From assembly GCF_001592755.1 (NCBI RefSeq), contig NZ_LUKF01000012.1, forward strand, positions 193,555 to 257,554: a stretch of 64,000 nt of DNA, in the 5' to 3' direction. Within the stretch, counting starts at the first letter, position 1, and every line of letters starts with the position of its first letter. Below, piece by piece: positions 7,616-17,132 of the stretch. The notes beneath the pieces were generated by a model. It did not search any database. It was not told the origin of the DNA and saw nothing but the letters and a program-made list of their open reading frames with translations. The DNA is from Bdellovibrio bacteriovorus (lineage in GTDB: Bacteria > Bdellovibrionota > Bdellovibrionia > Bdellovibrionales > Bdellovibrionaceae). Position numbers and translations under genes: made by a program.

Positions 7616-8880
7616 TGGTCTTTCTTAAACTTGCTATCAAATCTTTGAAGAACCGCGCTTTTGCTACAACATTGACGGTGCTTTCTATCGCCCTGAGCGT
7701 GACACTTTTGTTGTCCGTCGAAAGAGCTAAAAGAGCCGCTGAAGAAGGCTTCACGCAAACCATCAGCAAAACGGATCTGATAGTCGGAGCGCGCAGCGGT
7801 TCCTTACAATTGATCTTATACACAGTGTTCAACATGGGAAATGCCACTCACAATATTTCCTATGAGAGCTACCAGGACATCAAAAAGAACCCGGCCATTG
7901 AATGGACGATCCCTTATTCTTTGGGGGACGGTCACCGTGGATTCCGTGTCGTCGGCACGAATGAAGACTTCTTTAAACACTATCGCTTCCGTGGCAGTGA
8001 AAAGGTTGAGTTAAGCCAGGGGCAAGTGTTCAAAGATTTGTGGGACGTGGTTGTCGGTGCGGAAGTGGCCCACAAATTAAAGTACCGCCTCGGGGATCGC
8101 ATCGTTGTTGCTCACGGAGTGACAAAAGGGGAGGGCATTCAAAATCACGCTGACAAACCTTTTGTTGTTACGGGTATCCTGGAAGCCACAGGAACTCCAT
8201 TAGACCGCGCGGTTTATATGTCCTTAGAAGGTATGGAAGCATTGCACGTGGACTGGGCAGACGGTGCGGCTCCCACGGCAGAAAAGGCTATTCCTCGTGA
8301 ACAGCTTTCTCGCGCAGGAATGAAAATTCACACGATCACAGCTTTTTTTGTGGGTGCGAAATCGCGCATTGAAACTTTAAAACTTCAGCGCGACATCAAT
8401 ACGTATAAAGAAGAGCCGTTACTAGCGATCATTCCCGGTGTTGCGTTGAGCGAGCTTTGGAATGGCCTGTCTTATGTGGAAGGCGTACTAAGAATCATCT
8501 CATGGATGGTGGTTTTAGTCGGACTGGTTTCGATGTTGATCGCCTTAACGACAACTTTGAATGAACGTCGTCGTGAGATGGCAATCCTCAGAGCGGTGGG
8601 CGCAAAGTCGTCGCAGATCGTGGGCCTTTTGGTGTTTGAATCCGCATTACTGACGGTTGTGGGTATTGCATTAGGAACTCTTTTATCATGGACGCTGATC
8701 GCCATTCTTCGTCCGTGGATCGCAAGTGAGTTCGGCCTTTATCTTGTCGGCCCGTGGGTCACAAAAATCGAGCTTCTGTATATTGGCATCACCTTCATTG
8801 GTGGCACGCTGATGGGACTGATCCCGGCATTGCGAGCACAGAACTTAGCCTTGAAAGATGGATTGAGCGTAAAGCTTTAA
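7615..8880 (+). CDS. FtsX-like ABC transporter permease of the Zrg-like operon
   Basis: 421 residues. An N-terminal membrane helix (FATTLTVLSIALSVTLLLS) is followed by a periplasmic domain of about 240 residues and three more helices at the C-terminus. This is the MacB/FtsX four-helix layout. The cytoplasmic coupling motif ERRREMAILRAVGAKSSQI between helices 2 and 3 is typical. Translation is coupled to the ATPase by a TAATG junction. It is the last gene of the operon, closed by a strong bidirectional terminator. Confidence 0.9.
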   Translation: MVFLKLAIKSLKNRAFATTLTVLSIALSVTLLLSVERAKRAAEEGFTQTISKTDLIVGARSGSLQLILYTVFNMGNATHNISYESYQDIKKNPAIEWTIPYSLGDGHRGFRVVGTNEDFFKHYRFRGSEKVELSQGQVFKDLWDVVVGAEVAHKLKYRLGDRIVVAHGVTKGEGIQNHADKPFVVTGILEATGTPLDRAVYMSLEGMEALHVDWADGAAPTAEKAIPREQLSRAGMKIHTITAFFVGAKSRIETLKLQRDINTYKEEPLLAIIPGVALSELWNGLSYVEGVLRIISWMVVLVGLVSMLIALTTTLNERRREMAILRAVGAKSSQIVGLLVFESALLTVVGIALGTLLSWTLIAILRPWIASEFGLYLVGPWVTKIELLYIGITFIGGTLMGLIPALRAQNLALKDGLSVKL

Positions 8881-8882
8881 AA

Positions 8883-8917
8883 AGAAAAACCCCGGTGAAC
8901 CCGGGGTTTTTCTTTTT
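8883..8917. terminator. Bidirectional terminator between permease and cyclase genes
   Basis: AAAAACCCCGG and CCGGGGTTTTT arms around TGAAC, T-rich on both strands. It lies between convergent genes and can stop both. Confidence 0.9.
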
Positions 8918-8927
8918 AACATTCTTT

Positions 8928-10754
8928 TTATGCTGCTTTAACTTTCACTTTATCCGCCGCTTCGGCCTCGTAATCAGAGTAAGGTGTTTTTACTTCCACC
9001 ATACTGCCGTCTTCGGCGCGATAGCCGCGAACTTTGAACATTTTCAACGCTTCGGAACGGCCTTTCACTTCGGCCGCACCCGCAAGCTCCGTTTTGAAAT
9101 CTTCACCGATTTTTTCAATGACTGTATCTGAAATCAGAAGGTCGGCACCGAAAGCTTTTGTAGAAGCCTCGATACGGGAAGCGGTATTCACCGTATTACC
9201 GATAACTGTGTACTCCATACGCTCGTCAGAACCAATGGTGCCAGAGATCGCAAGACCCGCATGCAGACCCATCCCGATATTGATCGGAGGCTGACCGCGA
9301 CCCACGCGTGTTTCATTTAAAGTTTCAAGAGCACGGCGCATTTCAAGACAGGCGCGAACCGCATTGTGCGCATCGCGATCTGAAGTCTTCGGAGCACCCC
9401 ACACAGCCATGATCGCATCGCCGATGAATTTATCGACGACACCACCGTGTGAGTTGATGATTTTAACCATCACGCCAAAGTATTCATTCAGCATTTCAAC
9501 GACTTCTTCCGGAGAACGCTTTTCTGAAAACGCCGTAAAACCACGGATGTCCGAGAAGAAGACGACAACCTCTTTGGATTGACCGCCGACACCGATATCT
9601 TTACCAATCAAGTCTTCCGCAACAGAAGAGCCATGGAACTTCGAGAAAAGGCTTTTCACCTTGTCACGTTCCTTAAGACCTTCTGTCATGTGATCAAACG
9701 CTTCGGCCAAGTCACCCACTTCGTCGTGAGATTTAACTTGCGCACGGGCTTTTACGTCAAAGTTACCGCGAGAAACCAAGTTGATCATATCCGCCAATTT
9801 TTCAATCGGGGAGGTGAGAGTCATAGAGAACAAGAAAATAAAGAAGATCGCCATAGAGATCGCGGACCCCGCCACGAAGATCGCTCGGCGGCGGACTTCG
9901 CGCGACACTTCAAGAATTGTTTCTTCTGAAGTTTGCGAAATCACGGTGGCGCCAAAAGATGTTTTCACTGAAGCGCCGAAATAGTTTTTCTCAAAGTCCG
10001 GATCAACGAACTTCGTTTGGTATTGCGGAGACTTTTGCGTCAATGCCTTTTTTACGAAAGGGTTGTTGCTGACATTCAAACGCGCCATGGCTTTTTGTTC
10101 ATCTTTATGAGCTAACAATTCTCCATAACGGTCTACCAAGTACTGAGTTCTTTCGGAAGGATCCGTAAAAGGTTTTTCTAACGGCGCCAACGTCACATCT
10201 GCTAAAGCGACATGCGTGATTTTGCCTTGAGCATCACGAACCAATGGAATGCCAATCGTGATCATTGCGGGTGCTTTAGGATAAGATGCATTTTTAAGTT
10301 CAATATTTCCCTGAGCCACATTGCGGATAGGGAATTTCTGCCAAGAACGAACATTGATGATGTAGTTCCCCGTCAGGTTGTAAGGGCGAAGAAGGTCCTC
10401 TTTCACTTTGCGCGCGACTGTATGGACGGTTGTTCCTTCTAATTTTAAAATTTCTAACGAAACGAAGTTTTTGTCTTTTGTGAAGTTGAAATCGAAGTCG
10501 TCACTTGCAGCGACATGATCAGTTGTATCTTTCATTAAAACAGACGCCGTCACACGGGTTTTATCAACCAGTGAGCCCACGATATTTTCCACTTCCTTGG
10601 CTTTAGCCGCCGCCGACTCCAAATTCGCGATATCGACTTGTTCAGAAGCTTTCTTTTCGAAATAGTCTGAAGAGATCCACGTGATTGTTCCTGTCGCTGC
10701 CACCAGGATCAGGATTGTCACCGTAATGAGTTTTGTCGAAATAGGTATTCTCAT
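8928..10754 (-). CDS. Membrane-bound class III adenylate/guanylate cyclase with periplasmic sensor and HAMP domain
   Basis: 608 residues. Membrane helix 1 (about 9-29) and helix 2 (about 285-305) enclose a periplasmic sensor of roughly 250 residues, probably Cache-like. A HAMP domain follows (SPIEKLADMINLVSRGNFDV), then the catalytic domain. The metal-binding Asp residues are in FFSDIRGFTAF and FIGDAIMAVWG. The Lys of VDKFIGD and the Thr of EYTVIGN sit where purine-selecting residues lie, which favours ATP over GTP (tentative). It is last in an operon after a FecR-type protein and an outer-membrane barrel, so an envelope signal may control cAMP. GGAGA precedes the start. Confidence 0.92.
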   Translation of the reverse strand: MRIPISTKLITVTILILVAATGTITWISSDYFEKKASEQVDIANLESAAAKAKEVENIVGSLVDKTRVTASVLMKDTTDHVAASDDFDFNFTKDKNFVSLEILKLEGTTVHTVARKVKEDLLRPYNLTGNYIINVRSWQKFPIRNVAQGNIELKNASYPKAPAMITIGIPLVRDAQGKITHVALADVTLAPLEKPFTDPSERTQYLVDRYGELLAHKDEQKAMARLNVSNNPFVKKALTQKSPQYQTKFVDPDFEKNYFGASVKTSFGATVISQTSEETILEVSREVRRRAIFVAGSAISMAIFFIFLFSMTLTSPIEKLADMINLVSRGNFDVKARAQVKSHDEVGDLAEAFDHMTEGLKERDKVKSLFSKFHGSSVAEDLIGKDIGVGGQSKEVVVFFSDIRGFTAFSEKRSPEEVVEMLNEYFGVMVKIINSHGGVVDKFIGDAIMAVWGAPKTSDRDAHNAVRACLEMRRALETLNETRVGRGQPPINIGMGLHAGLAISGTIGSDERMEYTVIGNTVNTASRIEASTKAFGADLLISDTVIEKIGEDFKTELAGAAEVKGRSEALKMFKVRGYRAEDGSMVEVKTPYSDYEAEAADKVKVKAA

Positions 10755-10769
10755 ATCATCTCCAAGAGC

Positions 10770-12383
10770 TTAGAAAGCCCACTCCGCGAAAATATTTAAG
10801 TAGTTCCCGACGATCGTGGATTCATTCGTATCTCCGTCCACGGCAAAGTTATCTGATGCCGGGACTGCTTTATAAGACATTTTATCTTCACGACGAGCAT
10901 AACCCACAAGACCCGTGAATGTCGGAGTGAAGCGATAGCTTCCCAGGAAACCATACTGTGTCGACATGGACGGTGTCAGGGGAGCCCCATTCGGTGTGCT
11001 GATTTTCAAAAGTGACATGTACATATGAGCATTCACTTGAATGCCTAATTTCGGTGTCAAAGAAAACCAATATTCCGCACCAAAATGCGGACCTGCCGAA
11101 GTGATTTTTAAATCTTCTGAGCTGCCAGAGAAAGGGTCACCCACAGTTTCTGGAAGTTCTTTATAGTAAGGACCGACTTGGAAGCGCAACTCTCCGCGGT
11201 CACCTAAAGTCTTGCGGTAAACAGCGTTGGCTTCGGCTGAAGCGAAAGTCTGAGTCTTGCCATTAAAAGTAAAACCACTCATGTCGACAATCCCTAAGAA
11301 TCCCCAAGGAGTTCTGTCGCCGAACCAGCCTAAGCCCATACGACCCGTACCGCCCAAGGCGCTGTAAGCCACGGCGGAGTTTTTCTCTGGGTTCTTTCCG
11401 CTGAACTGCATCTCGGTCACAAGATAACTTGCAATGGCATACCACCCAGTCACGCGGTCAATAGACTTTCGCACAAGAGCAGTGTATTCCGCGGCAGGAG
11501 AACGATCCCCGTGACGAACAGAGAAACTTTGCTTAGCCAGAGGAGAACTAGGACGTAAATTGGACTTTGCTCGCACCGCCACTTGATAACGGCCGCCGGG
11601 CCATGTTTCGTCAAAAGGCAAAGACTCTTCCTGGGTGTTTTCAATCACTTTGAACTTTTCCCATTTTTTGTCTTTTTCATTTAATTTCAAAACAAAGACG
11701 TCAAAAGAAGAGACGTTGTCAGGGCGATTCCATTTCACTTCGCGCACGAACTCACTTTCAGGCTTTGTGATCTTTGGATTTTCCAAAGCCTTACCCAAAA
11801 CTGAGAATTGAGATACGGAAGTCGCATCACTGCGAATGCCTTCGTTTGTTGCCGCAAGAACTTTCCAAGTGTAGTTGTTCGCAACAGGCAAGGACAATTT
11901 CACTTTCGTGTCGCGAAGGACTTCGCTGACTTGAGTTTTTCCATCGTCGGAAGTCAGAACGAACTGATACATATCAGCGCCACCGACCGGATTCCATTGG
12001 AACTCTAGCTTAACGCTGTCTTCTTCTTTACTGGCAATTCTAGAGCGAGAAGCCGGGGATTTTAAAACCGCCGCTTCAAGGCCCACATTGAAGTCACTCT
12101 CTGGAGACCAATCTCCAGGAACACCTCGATAATCGCGCGCACGCAATTTCATTAAGTACTTACCTGGCGTCAAGCGTCCATTCCATGCAGCTTCTTTCAC
12201 TTTGAAAGTAAAAGTTTTTGCATCTTTGGGATCTTCTTTCACTTGGCGAAGTTCAATGTCGTAGCTTTTTGCACCTTCGATCGCATCCCACTCAAAGTTC
12301 ACCAAACGGCGATAAGGCGCCGCCCAGACCGCTGCGGTCCAGAATGTGAAAATGAGAATAAGGAACGCGGTCGTCAAACGCAT
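10770..12383 (-). CDS. Outer-membrane protein with FN3-like repeats and a C-terminal barrel
   Basis: 537 residues from the ATG at 12383, which overlaps the upstream TGA by one base (TGATG) and has AAGGTG before it. A signal peptide is followed by three FN3-like segments. Each contains lines such as FEWDAIEGAKSYDIEL, FQWNPVGGADMYQFVL and VKWNRPDNVSSFDVFV. From about residue 310 the sequence becomes beta-rich and aromatic and ends in FAEWAF, as for BAM-inserted barrels. It sits between the FecR-type and cyclase genes and may pass or sense an outer-membrane signal. I do not recognise a named family. Confidence 0.75.
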   Translation of the reverse strand: MRLTTAFLILIFTFWTAAVWAAPYRRLVNFEWDAIEGAKSYDIELRQVKEDPKDAKTFTFKVKEAAWNGRLTPGKYLMKLRARDYRGVPGDWSPESDFNVGLEAAVLKSPASRSRIASKEEDSVKLEFQWNPVGGADMYQFVLTSDDGKTQVSEVLRDTKVKLSLPVANNYTWKVLAATNEGIRSDATSVSQFSVLGKALENPKITKPESEFVREVKWNRPDNVSSFDVFVLKLNEKDKKWEKFKVIENTQEESLPFDETWPGGRYQVAVRAKSNLRPSSPLAKQSFSVRHGDRSPAAEYTALVRKSIDRVTGWYAIASYLVTEMQFSGKNPEKNSAVAYSALGGTGRMGLGWFGDRTPWGFLGIVDMSGFTFNGKTQTFASAEANAVYRKTLGDRGELRFQVGPYYKELPETVGDPFSGSSEDLKITSAGPHFGAEYWFSLTPKLGIQVNAHMYMSLLKISTPNGAPLTPSMSTQYGFLGSYRFTPTFTGLVGYARREDKMSYKAVPASDNFAVDGDTNESTIVGNYLNIFAEWAF

Positions 12384-14194
12384 CAATTCACCTTAATCTT
12401 CTTCAAGGTCGGCGCACGCAGATTGGATTTATCTGGCACCAGAAGTTTTCTTGCAGGAGCCACCTCGCTCGGCCGGCCATAGTTATCCATCGCCGAAAGC
12501 TCGATTTCGTATTCTCCAGGAAGAAGATTTTTAAGAGCTGTCATATTGTTTGTGTATTTCGAACGTTTTAGTTCTTTGCCGTCTTTGCGGATGGTCAGCC
12601 AATATTCTTTGGCGCCATCAAGTTTCGTCCACTCTAGTTGAGTGCGGCCGTCAAAAGAAGCTTGCAGGGGGCCTTCCGTCGGTACAAACAATGGAGCTTG
12701 CAGAAGTGGAAGGGGTGTGACCGTCAAAGGCTGCGACACCTTCGTGCCAAGAATTTGACCGTCTTTATTCACAGCTTCGATCGAAGCGATATAACGACCC
12801 GGTTTAGGAACCGCTGTCGAAAACTTTGTATCTTTCACTTCAAGTGAAGAAGCGGATCTTGGATCCGCATTTTCTTCAAGAAGCTTCACGCGATAAAGAG
12901 CGACATCATCTGTTTTATCAGCTTTCCATGTCAAACCCACTTGGGGTTTTTCGACGTAATACTGAGTCAGTTGCGCTTCTGGCATCGTGAAGTCGACGGT
13001 CACTGGAACTATCGGGGCACGCTCCACTTTGGCTTGAACTTGCTCTGCCGGTTTCACGGTGAACTTTTGGACTTTTCCTAAAACCGGTTTATCGGATTCA
13101 ATGTAATAAGAACTCATGCGCCAGTAATATGTACCGGCTTTCAATGAAGGCAGAGTGTAACTTTCCTCATTTGAAAAAGACTGGGTGGCGATTTTCTTTT
13201 GCAAAGTTGGATCGGACCAAACTTCTAAAGTCATTTGACGAGTGTCATCACCTTTTTGCCATTTGAAAGTCATATCAAACGGAGTTTTTGCGGCAGGAAT
13301 ATCAGCGTCCGCTGTTGGAAAAACCACTGTCGGCGCATAGCGAGCCAGAACTTCGGTCTTATAGATGGGACTTTCTGCAATCACATTCCCCAGGGATGAT
13401 GTCCCTACAAGTTTCCAGTAGTGACGCCCGAAGGGAAGTGAAGCATTGACTTGATTTTGATTTAAAGCGGCTTGAACAAAAGGTTTCAACTGCTTTCGAC
13501 TTGGTCCCACCCACAGCGAAACTTGGGTGCCTTGCGGGAAGCCTGTCCATTGAAACGGCACTGGTTGCGGAGATTCTGCATCCATGGCAATAGGTTTTTG
13601 CGGCAACGGAGTTAGAACCTTGATCACTGTCGTCGAAGTTAAATCTTTGCTTTGACCATCATTGCCTTTAACAGAGGCCTTACCTTCTAAGACTTGAACG
13701 TCGACAGAGTTCCCACGGCCTTTCGATAAAGATGCGGAAGCCTGCGAAAGATCGACTTTACCATTTGCAGAGTTTAAGACGAGGCCTGGAGCATTGGTTT
13801 CAGTGCCACCGGCTTTCGCGTTAACGAACAAACTACCTTCCATCAAATCAAGGGCGATTTCGCCTTCGGATTTTTTGATGACGATCAAAGACTCGGGCTC
13901 AAGATCCAAATAACGATCTGAATCAACGAACTGAATGCGCACTTCACCGCGTTCACTGGTACGAATAGCTTCGCCATTATAAAGAGGCTCGCCCGTATTT
14001 ACGAGTTGCCAAAGAAGGCGCGAAGCGGGACGACGTTGAATGTCTTCAACAACTTTTCCGACGTAAGCTAATGGCTTTTCATTTCCATAAGAGGAATTTC
14101 GATCTTCGGTGGATTGATACCAATACCAAGTCACAGCGAAAACTGATGATGAGCTAAGTGCTGCGACAAGCAGCCGTTTCCACTGTTTTTTCAT
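12383..14194 (-). CDS. FecR-domain protein, inner-membrane anchored, with FN3-like repeats
   Basis: 603 residues. Residues 8-28 form an uncleaved-looking membrane anchor. Residues about 40-150 resemble a FecR domain: LAYVGKVVEDIQRRPA, LYNGEAIRTSERGEVRIQF and LMEGSLFVNA. Several FN3-like modules follow, with repeated FQWTGFP, FKWQKGDD, LTWKADKTD and LEWTKLDGAKEYWLTI lines. FecR domains in other systems relay outer-membrane signals to anti-sigma or cyclase partners. Here the next genes encode a barrel and a cyclase. An AAGGAGG site precedes the ATG at 14194. It heads the operon and is divergent from greB. Confidence 0.82.
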   Translation of the reverse strand: MKKQWKRLLVAALSSSSVFAVTWYWYQSTEDRNSSYGNEKPLAYVGKVVEDIQRRPASRLLWQLVNTGEPLYNGEAIRTSERGEVRIQFVDSDRYLDLEPESLIVIKKSEGEIALDLMEGSLFVNAKAGGTETNAPGLVLNSANGKVDLSQASASLSKGRGNSVDVQVLEGKASVKGNDGQSKDLTSTTVIKVLTPLPQKPIAMDAESPQPVPFQWTGFPQGTQVSLWVGPSRKQLKPFVQAALNQNQVNASLPFGRHYWKLVGTSSLGNVIAESPIYKTEVLARYAPTVVFPTADADIPAAKTPFDMTFKWQKGDDTRQMTLEVWSDPTLQKKIATQSFSNEESYTLPSLKAGTYYWRMSSYYIESDKPVLGKVQKFTVKPAEQVQAKVERAPIVPVTVDFTMPEAQLTQYYVEKPQVGLTWKADKTDDVALYRVKLLEENADPRSASSLEVKDTKFSTAVPKPGRYIASIEAVNKDGQILGTKVSQPLTVTPLPLLQAPLFVPTEGPLQASFDGRTQLEWTKLDGAKEYWLTIRKDGKELKRSKYTNNMTALKNLLPGEYEIELSAMDNYGRPSEVAPARKLLVPDKSNLRAPTLKKIKVN

Positions 14195-14340
14195 GCAATC
14201 CTCCTTCTTAGTTTTTCGGAGAATTTTTCTCGGTATTAAATAGCGCTTAAGTCTAGGACCGGAGCTCTAGTCAAAAAAAATTAACGATTGGTCCGAAAAC
14301 AGGCTGGAGAGTTTCTGTCGAATGGTCTAGAGTCTTGCCT

Positions 14341-14817
14341 ATGGATAATAATAAGAACTACATTACGCCCCAAGGTCTAGCCAAACTCAAAGCCGAGTAT
14401 CACGAGCTTATGCATGTGGAACGTCCGAAGCTTGTTGAAGTTGTGGCGTGGGCCGCGAGCAACGGGGACCGTTCTGAAAACGCAGACTACCAGTATGGTA
14501 AACGTCGTTTGCGCGAAATAGATAAGCGCGTTCATTTTCTGACAAAAAGAATCGAAGATGCCGAGGTCGTGGATCCAAAAACGATGAAAGGCACAACCGT
14601 TCTTTTCAGCGCGACGGTGACGTTGGCGGATGAAGAGGGGGAAGAGGTTGTTTATCAAATCGTGGGTGAAGACGAATTTGATCCTAAAAACGGAAAGATT
14701 TCTTGGAAATCTCCGGTGGCCAAAGCACTTCTGGGTAAGAAGGTGGGCGATGAGGTTCGCATCGTCAAACCTGCTGGCGAAGAGTACGTGACGATTGAGA
14801 GCGTCCAATACAAGTAA
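14341..14817 (+). CDS. greB: Transcription elongation factor GreB
   Basis: 158 residues from the ATG at 14341 (an in-frame TTG lies at 14335; neither has a clear ribosome site). GreB rescues backtracked RNA polymerase by stimulating transcript cleavage. The N-terminal coiled coil has the acidic tip in GDRSENADYQYGKRRLREID, the version typical of GreB rather than GreA. The C-terminal FKBP-like domain ends with SPVAKALLGKKVGDEVRI. It is a single gene closed by a terminator. Confidence 0.94.
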   Translation: MDNNKNYITPQGLAKLKAEYHELMHVERPKLVEVVAWAASNGDRSENADYQYGKRRLREIDKRVHFLTKRIEDAEVVDPKTMKGTTVLFSATVTLADEEGEEVVYQIVGEDEFDPKNGKISWKSPVAKALLGKKVGDEVRIVKPAGEEYVTIESVQYK

Positions 14818-14841
14818 AAATTACAGCTGCGTGTTAGTAAT

Positions 14842-14871
14842 CGGGCCTCTATTGGGGCCCTTTTTATTTTT
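14842..14871 (+). terminator. Terminator of greB
   Basis: GGGCC and GGGCCC arms around TCTATTG, followed by TTTTTATTTTT. Confidence 0.8.
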
Positions 14872-14930
14872 GAAATTGTCTTTGCTCCCATAAAAAGACA
14901 CACTCGCTTCGCACATCCGGGGGGATATTC

Positions 14931-15422
14931 ATGAATATGAAATGGGCTTTTGTTCTAACTTGTGTTTTCGTTCTTTCATCTTACGAAACTGTTGAAGCGA
15001 AACGTAAAAATCGCCAAGAAGTAAATCCTGTCTTTGAAGAAATTGAAAAGCCCTCTGAATCCTTTCTTATCGATGAAAAATCCAGTGATGCTGACATCGT
15101 TCGCGCCGTAAATGATCAACGCCGCGTTGATTTCGTTGAAGGCGGAAGCATGGTTGTGGTGAAAGTCCTGCCTGATGACAACCAAGGTTTAGCTCATCAA
15201 AAATGGACAGTACGCCTTTCTAATGGCAAGAACATGCAAGCTGTGTATAATTCAGACATGTGCCCTCGCGTACCTGTCAAAGTTGGCGACGTGATTGCGA
15301 TGGGTGGACAGTTCATTTGGACAAACAAAGGCGGCCTTCTTCATTGGCTGCATCATGATCCTCGCGGCAAACGCCCTGATGGTTATGTCTACGTAAACGG
15401 GAAGTTCTATTGCAAAGATTAG
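14931..15422 (+). CDS. DUF3465-family secreted protein
   Basis: 163 residues with a signal peptide (WAFVLTCVFVLSS). The mature C-terminal half contains HQKWTVRLSNGKNMQAVYNSDMC, VGDVIAMGGQFIW and LLHWLHHDPRGKRPDGYVYVNG; these are the conserved lines of DUF3465, small OB-like proteins of unknown role. GGGGGG precedes the first ATG, with a second ATG two codons later. The next gene starts within its last codons, so the two are translated together. Confidence 0.8.
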   Translation: MNMKWAFVLTCVFVLSSYETVEAKRKNRQEVNPVFEEIEKPSESFLIDEKSSDADIVRAVNDQRRVDFVEGGSMVVVKVLPDDNQGLAHQKWTVRLSNGKNMQAVYNSDMCPRVPVKVGDVIAMGGQFIWTNKGGLLHWLHHDPRGKRPDGYVYVNGKFYCKD

Positions 15423-16387
15423 AGTTGATTCCATGTAAAGCGCCGTTCTGGGCCGATGGCGGTCACGGGCAAACTTTATGGTCTCACTTTCTTAAGTCTC
15501 CTGAGCTTGAAAATTTCGGAACTCAATTTGAAGTCGATCTTCCTGATGGAGATCGACTTTTTTGTTTTCATATTCCTGGAACTAGCGACACCGTCGTGAG
15601 TGTCTATCACGGCCTTTCAGGTGACGTGACTTCGGATTACATGCAAAGAACGGCATTGCTGTGCCAGAAACTGGGTCACAGTGTTGTCCTGGTCAACCAT
15701 CGTGGTGCTGGAATTGGCGCCGCCTATGCGCGGAAACCTTATCATTCGGGCCGCGCCGAGGATATGTCTGCGGTGCTGAAAAGACTTCGTGAAATGTTTC
15801 CCGGTAAAAAACAAATTGCTGTGGGCTTTTCGATGAGTGCGAATATCCTTCTGTGTTTGCTGGGAGGTTTTCGTGGCGAGGTAAAGCCTGACGCTGCGAT
15901 CACAGTGAATGCACCCATTGATCTTATGCAAGGTTCGCAACTGTTAAAAACAGGCTTCAATCGTATTTATGATTTGCGCTTTGTCTTGCGCCTTAGAAAA
16001 AACGTAGAAGAAAAATTTCGCCAAGGATTGATTTCCGAAAAATACGATATCCCGGCCTGGTCGACGATTTGGGATATGGATCAGATATACACCGCACCTG
16101 CGGCCGGATTTAAAGATCGTTTTGATTATTATCAAAACTGCTCTGCGATTCACTATGTCTCAAAAATCCAAACGCCCACTTATGTTCTGACGGCACAAGA
16201 TGATCCGTTTGTGTCGGTGGAAAATTATATGAAAGCTTCTTTTTCCAAAAGCACGATGTTGCATGTGGAAGCTCGTGGGGGACACATGGGATATTTGGCA
16301 AAACAAAATACGCCCTTGGGATCGGTGCGCTGGCTGGATTATTACCTGCACGAGGCCTTGCAGTCACTAAAGCAAGTCTTAGCTTAA
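15410..16387 (+). CDS. YheT-type alpha/beta hydrolase
   Basis: 325 residues. The fold and order match the YheT/ABHD1-3 branch: FWADGGHGQTLW at the start, HGLSGDVTSDYM as the oxyanion region, the nucleophile Ser in GFSMSAN, the acid in TAQDDPFVS and the His in RGGHMGYL. The family hydrolyses esters, perhaps lipids; the substrate here is unknown. TTG at 15410 is backed by GGGAAG and overlaps the DUF3465 gene by 13 bases. Its stop codon overlaps that of the convergent glycosyltransferase, and there is no terminator between them. Confidence 0.88.
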   Translation: MQRLELIPCKAPFWADGGHGQTLWSHFLKSPELENFGTQFEVDLPDGDRLFCFHIPGTSDTVVSVYHGLSGDVTSDYMQRTALLCQKLGHSVVLVNHRGAGIGAAYARKPYHSGRAEDMSAVLKRLREMFPGKKQIAVGFSMSANILLCLLGGFRGEVKPDAAITVNAPIDLMQGSQLLKTGFNRIYDLRFVLRLRKNVEEKFRQGLISEKYDIPAWSTIWDMDQIYTAPAAGFKDRFDYYQNCSAIHYVSKIQTPTYVLTAQDDPFVSVENYMKASFSKSTMLHVEARGGHMGYLAKQNTPLGSVRWLDYYLHEALQSLKQVLA

Positions 16388-17115
16388 AGAACACTCTTCT
16401 TCAGTAAATTCCAACGCGCACTCCAGTATCCATAGGACAAAGAGGTGGCGCCGGAGTCCCAAATGGGAATTTCCAAAATCTTTCGAACATTTTCTGCGTA
16501 CGCGTGATGTAAATCCGCATGCAAATACCAGCCTGAAAGTTTTGCCGGTAAGGATTTTTCGACAGCAACCCAAGACTCTTTCGTGAAGCCGCCGATTTCG
16601 CAGAAAGGATCTAGCGAGCTAAAACCTTTGTTCTTTTCTTTAAAGATGCCGGTGAAGAGGTGCTCGATAGAATGACGAGGTCCCGTGCGACGGTGAAAGA
16701 GGCTGTCCTTTTTAGAAACGCGCTCTCCCCAGCATAAAGCCACCGTGGGATCGGTCATAAGATTTTGTAGAATCTTAAAAAGATCTCCGAAAGGCGTTGC
16801 CAGCAAAGGGTCTGCAACAAGAATAAAAGGCGCTTGGGTTTTGGAAAACGCGCGACGCAGACTTTCTGCGCGACCCAGATATTGCTCATTGAATAAAGTC
16901 TGAATGCGCTCTCGCGGTGAAGACTCGGTTTGCGCTGTTTTGATCTGAGCCAATGCATCTTCAGCGTCTTTTTCAATCACGGCCACGAGTTCATAGTTCA
17001 ACGGAAGCTTCTGAAAAAATCCGCGCAGGTCCTTCATAAAAGAAGGAATAAACGCCGCATCTTTATGCAGATATATAACGAATGAGCAATGCAGGGTTGA
17101 CTCTGAAGATTCCAT
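16384..17115 (-). CDS. Family 2-like glycosyltransferase
   Basis: About 243 residues from the ATG at 17115. An upstream ATG at 17145 would run into the divergent gene at 17133. It looks like a GT-A fold enzyme: FVIYLHKDA near the start, YELVAVIEKDAEDAL, then APFILVADPLL in the place of the DXD-type metal site. The final third (GGFTKESWVAVEK, WYLHADLHHAY) resembles the acceptor half. There is no membrane segment. The match to GT2 is moderate. The divergent neighbour is a membrane glycosyltransferase, and the pair may act in one surface-glycan pathway. Confidence 0.65.
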   Translation of the reverse strand: MESSESTLHCSFVIYLHKDAAFIPSFMKDLRGFFQKLPLNYELVAVIEKDAEDALAQIKTAQTESSPRERIQTLFNEQYLGRAESLRRAFSKTQAPFILVADPLLATPFGDLFKILQNLMTDPTVALCWGERVSKKDSLFHRRTGPRHSIEHLFTGIFKEKNKGFSSLDPFCEIGGFTKESWVAVEKSLPAKLSGWYLHADLHHAYAENVRKILEIPIWDSGATSLSYGYWSARWNLLKKSVL

Positions 17116-17132
17116 CTTTACGATAGTTAACA

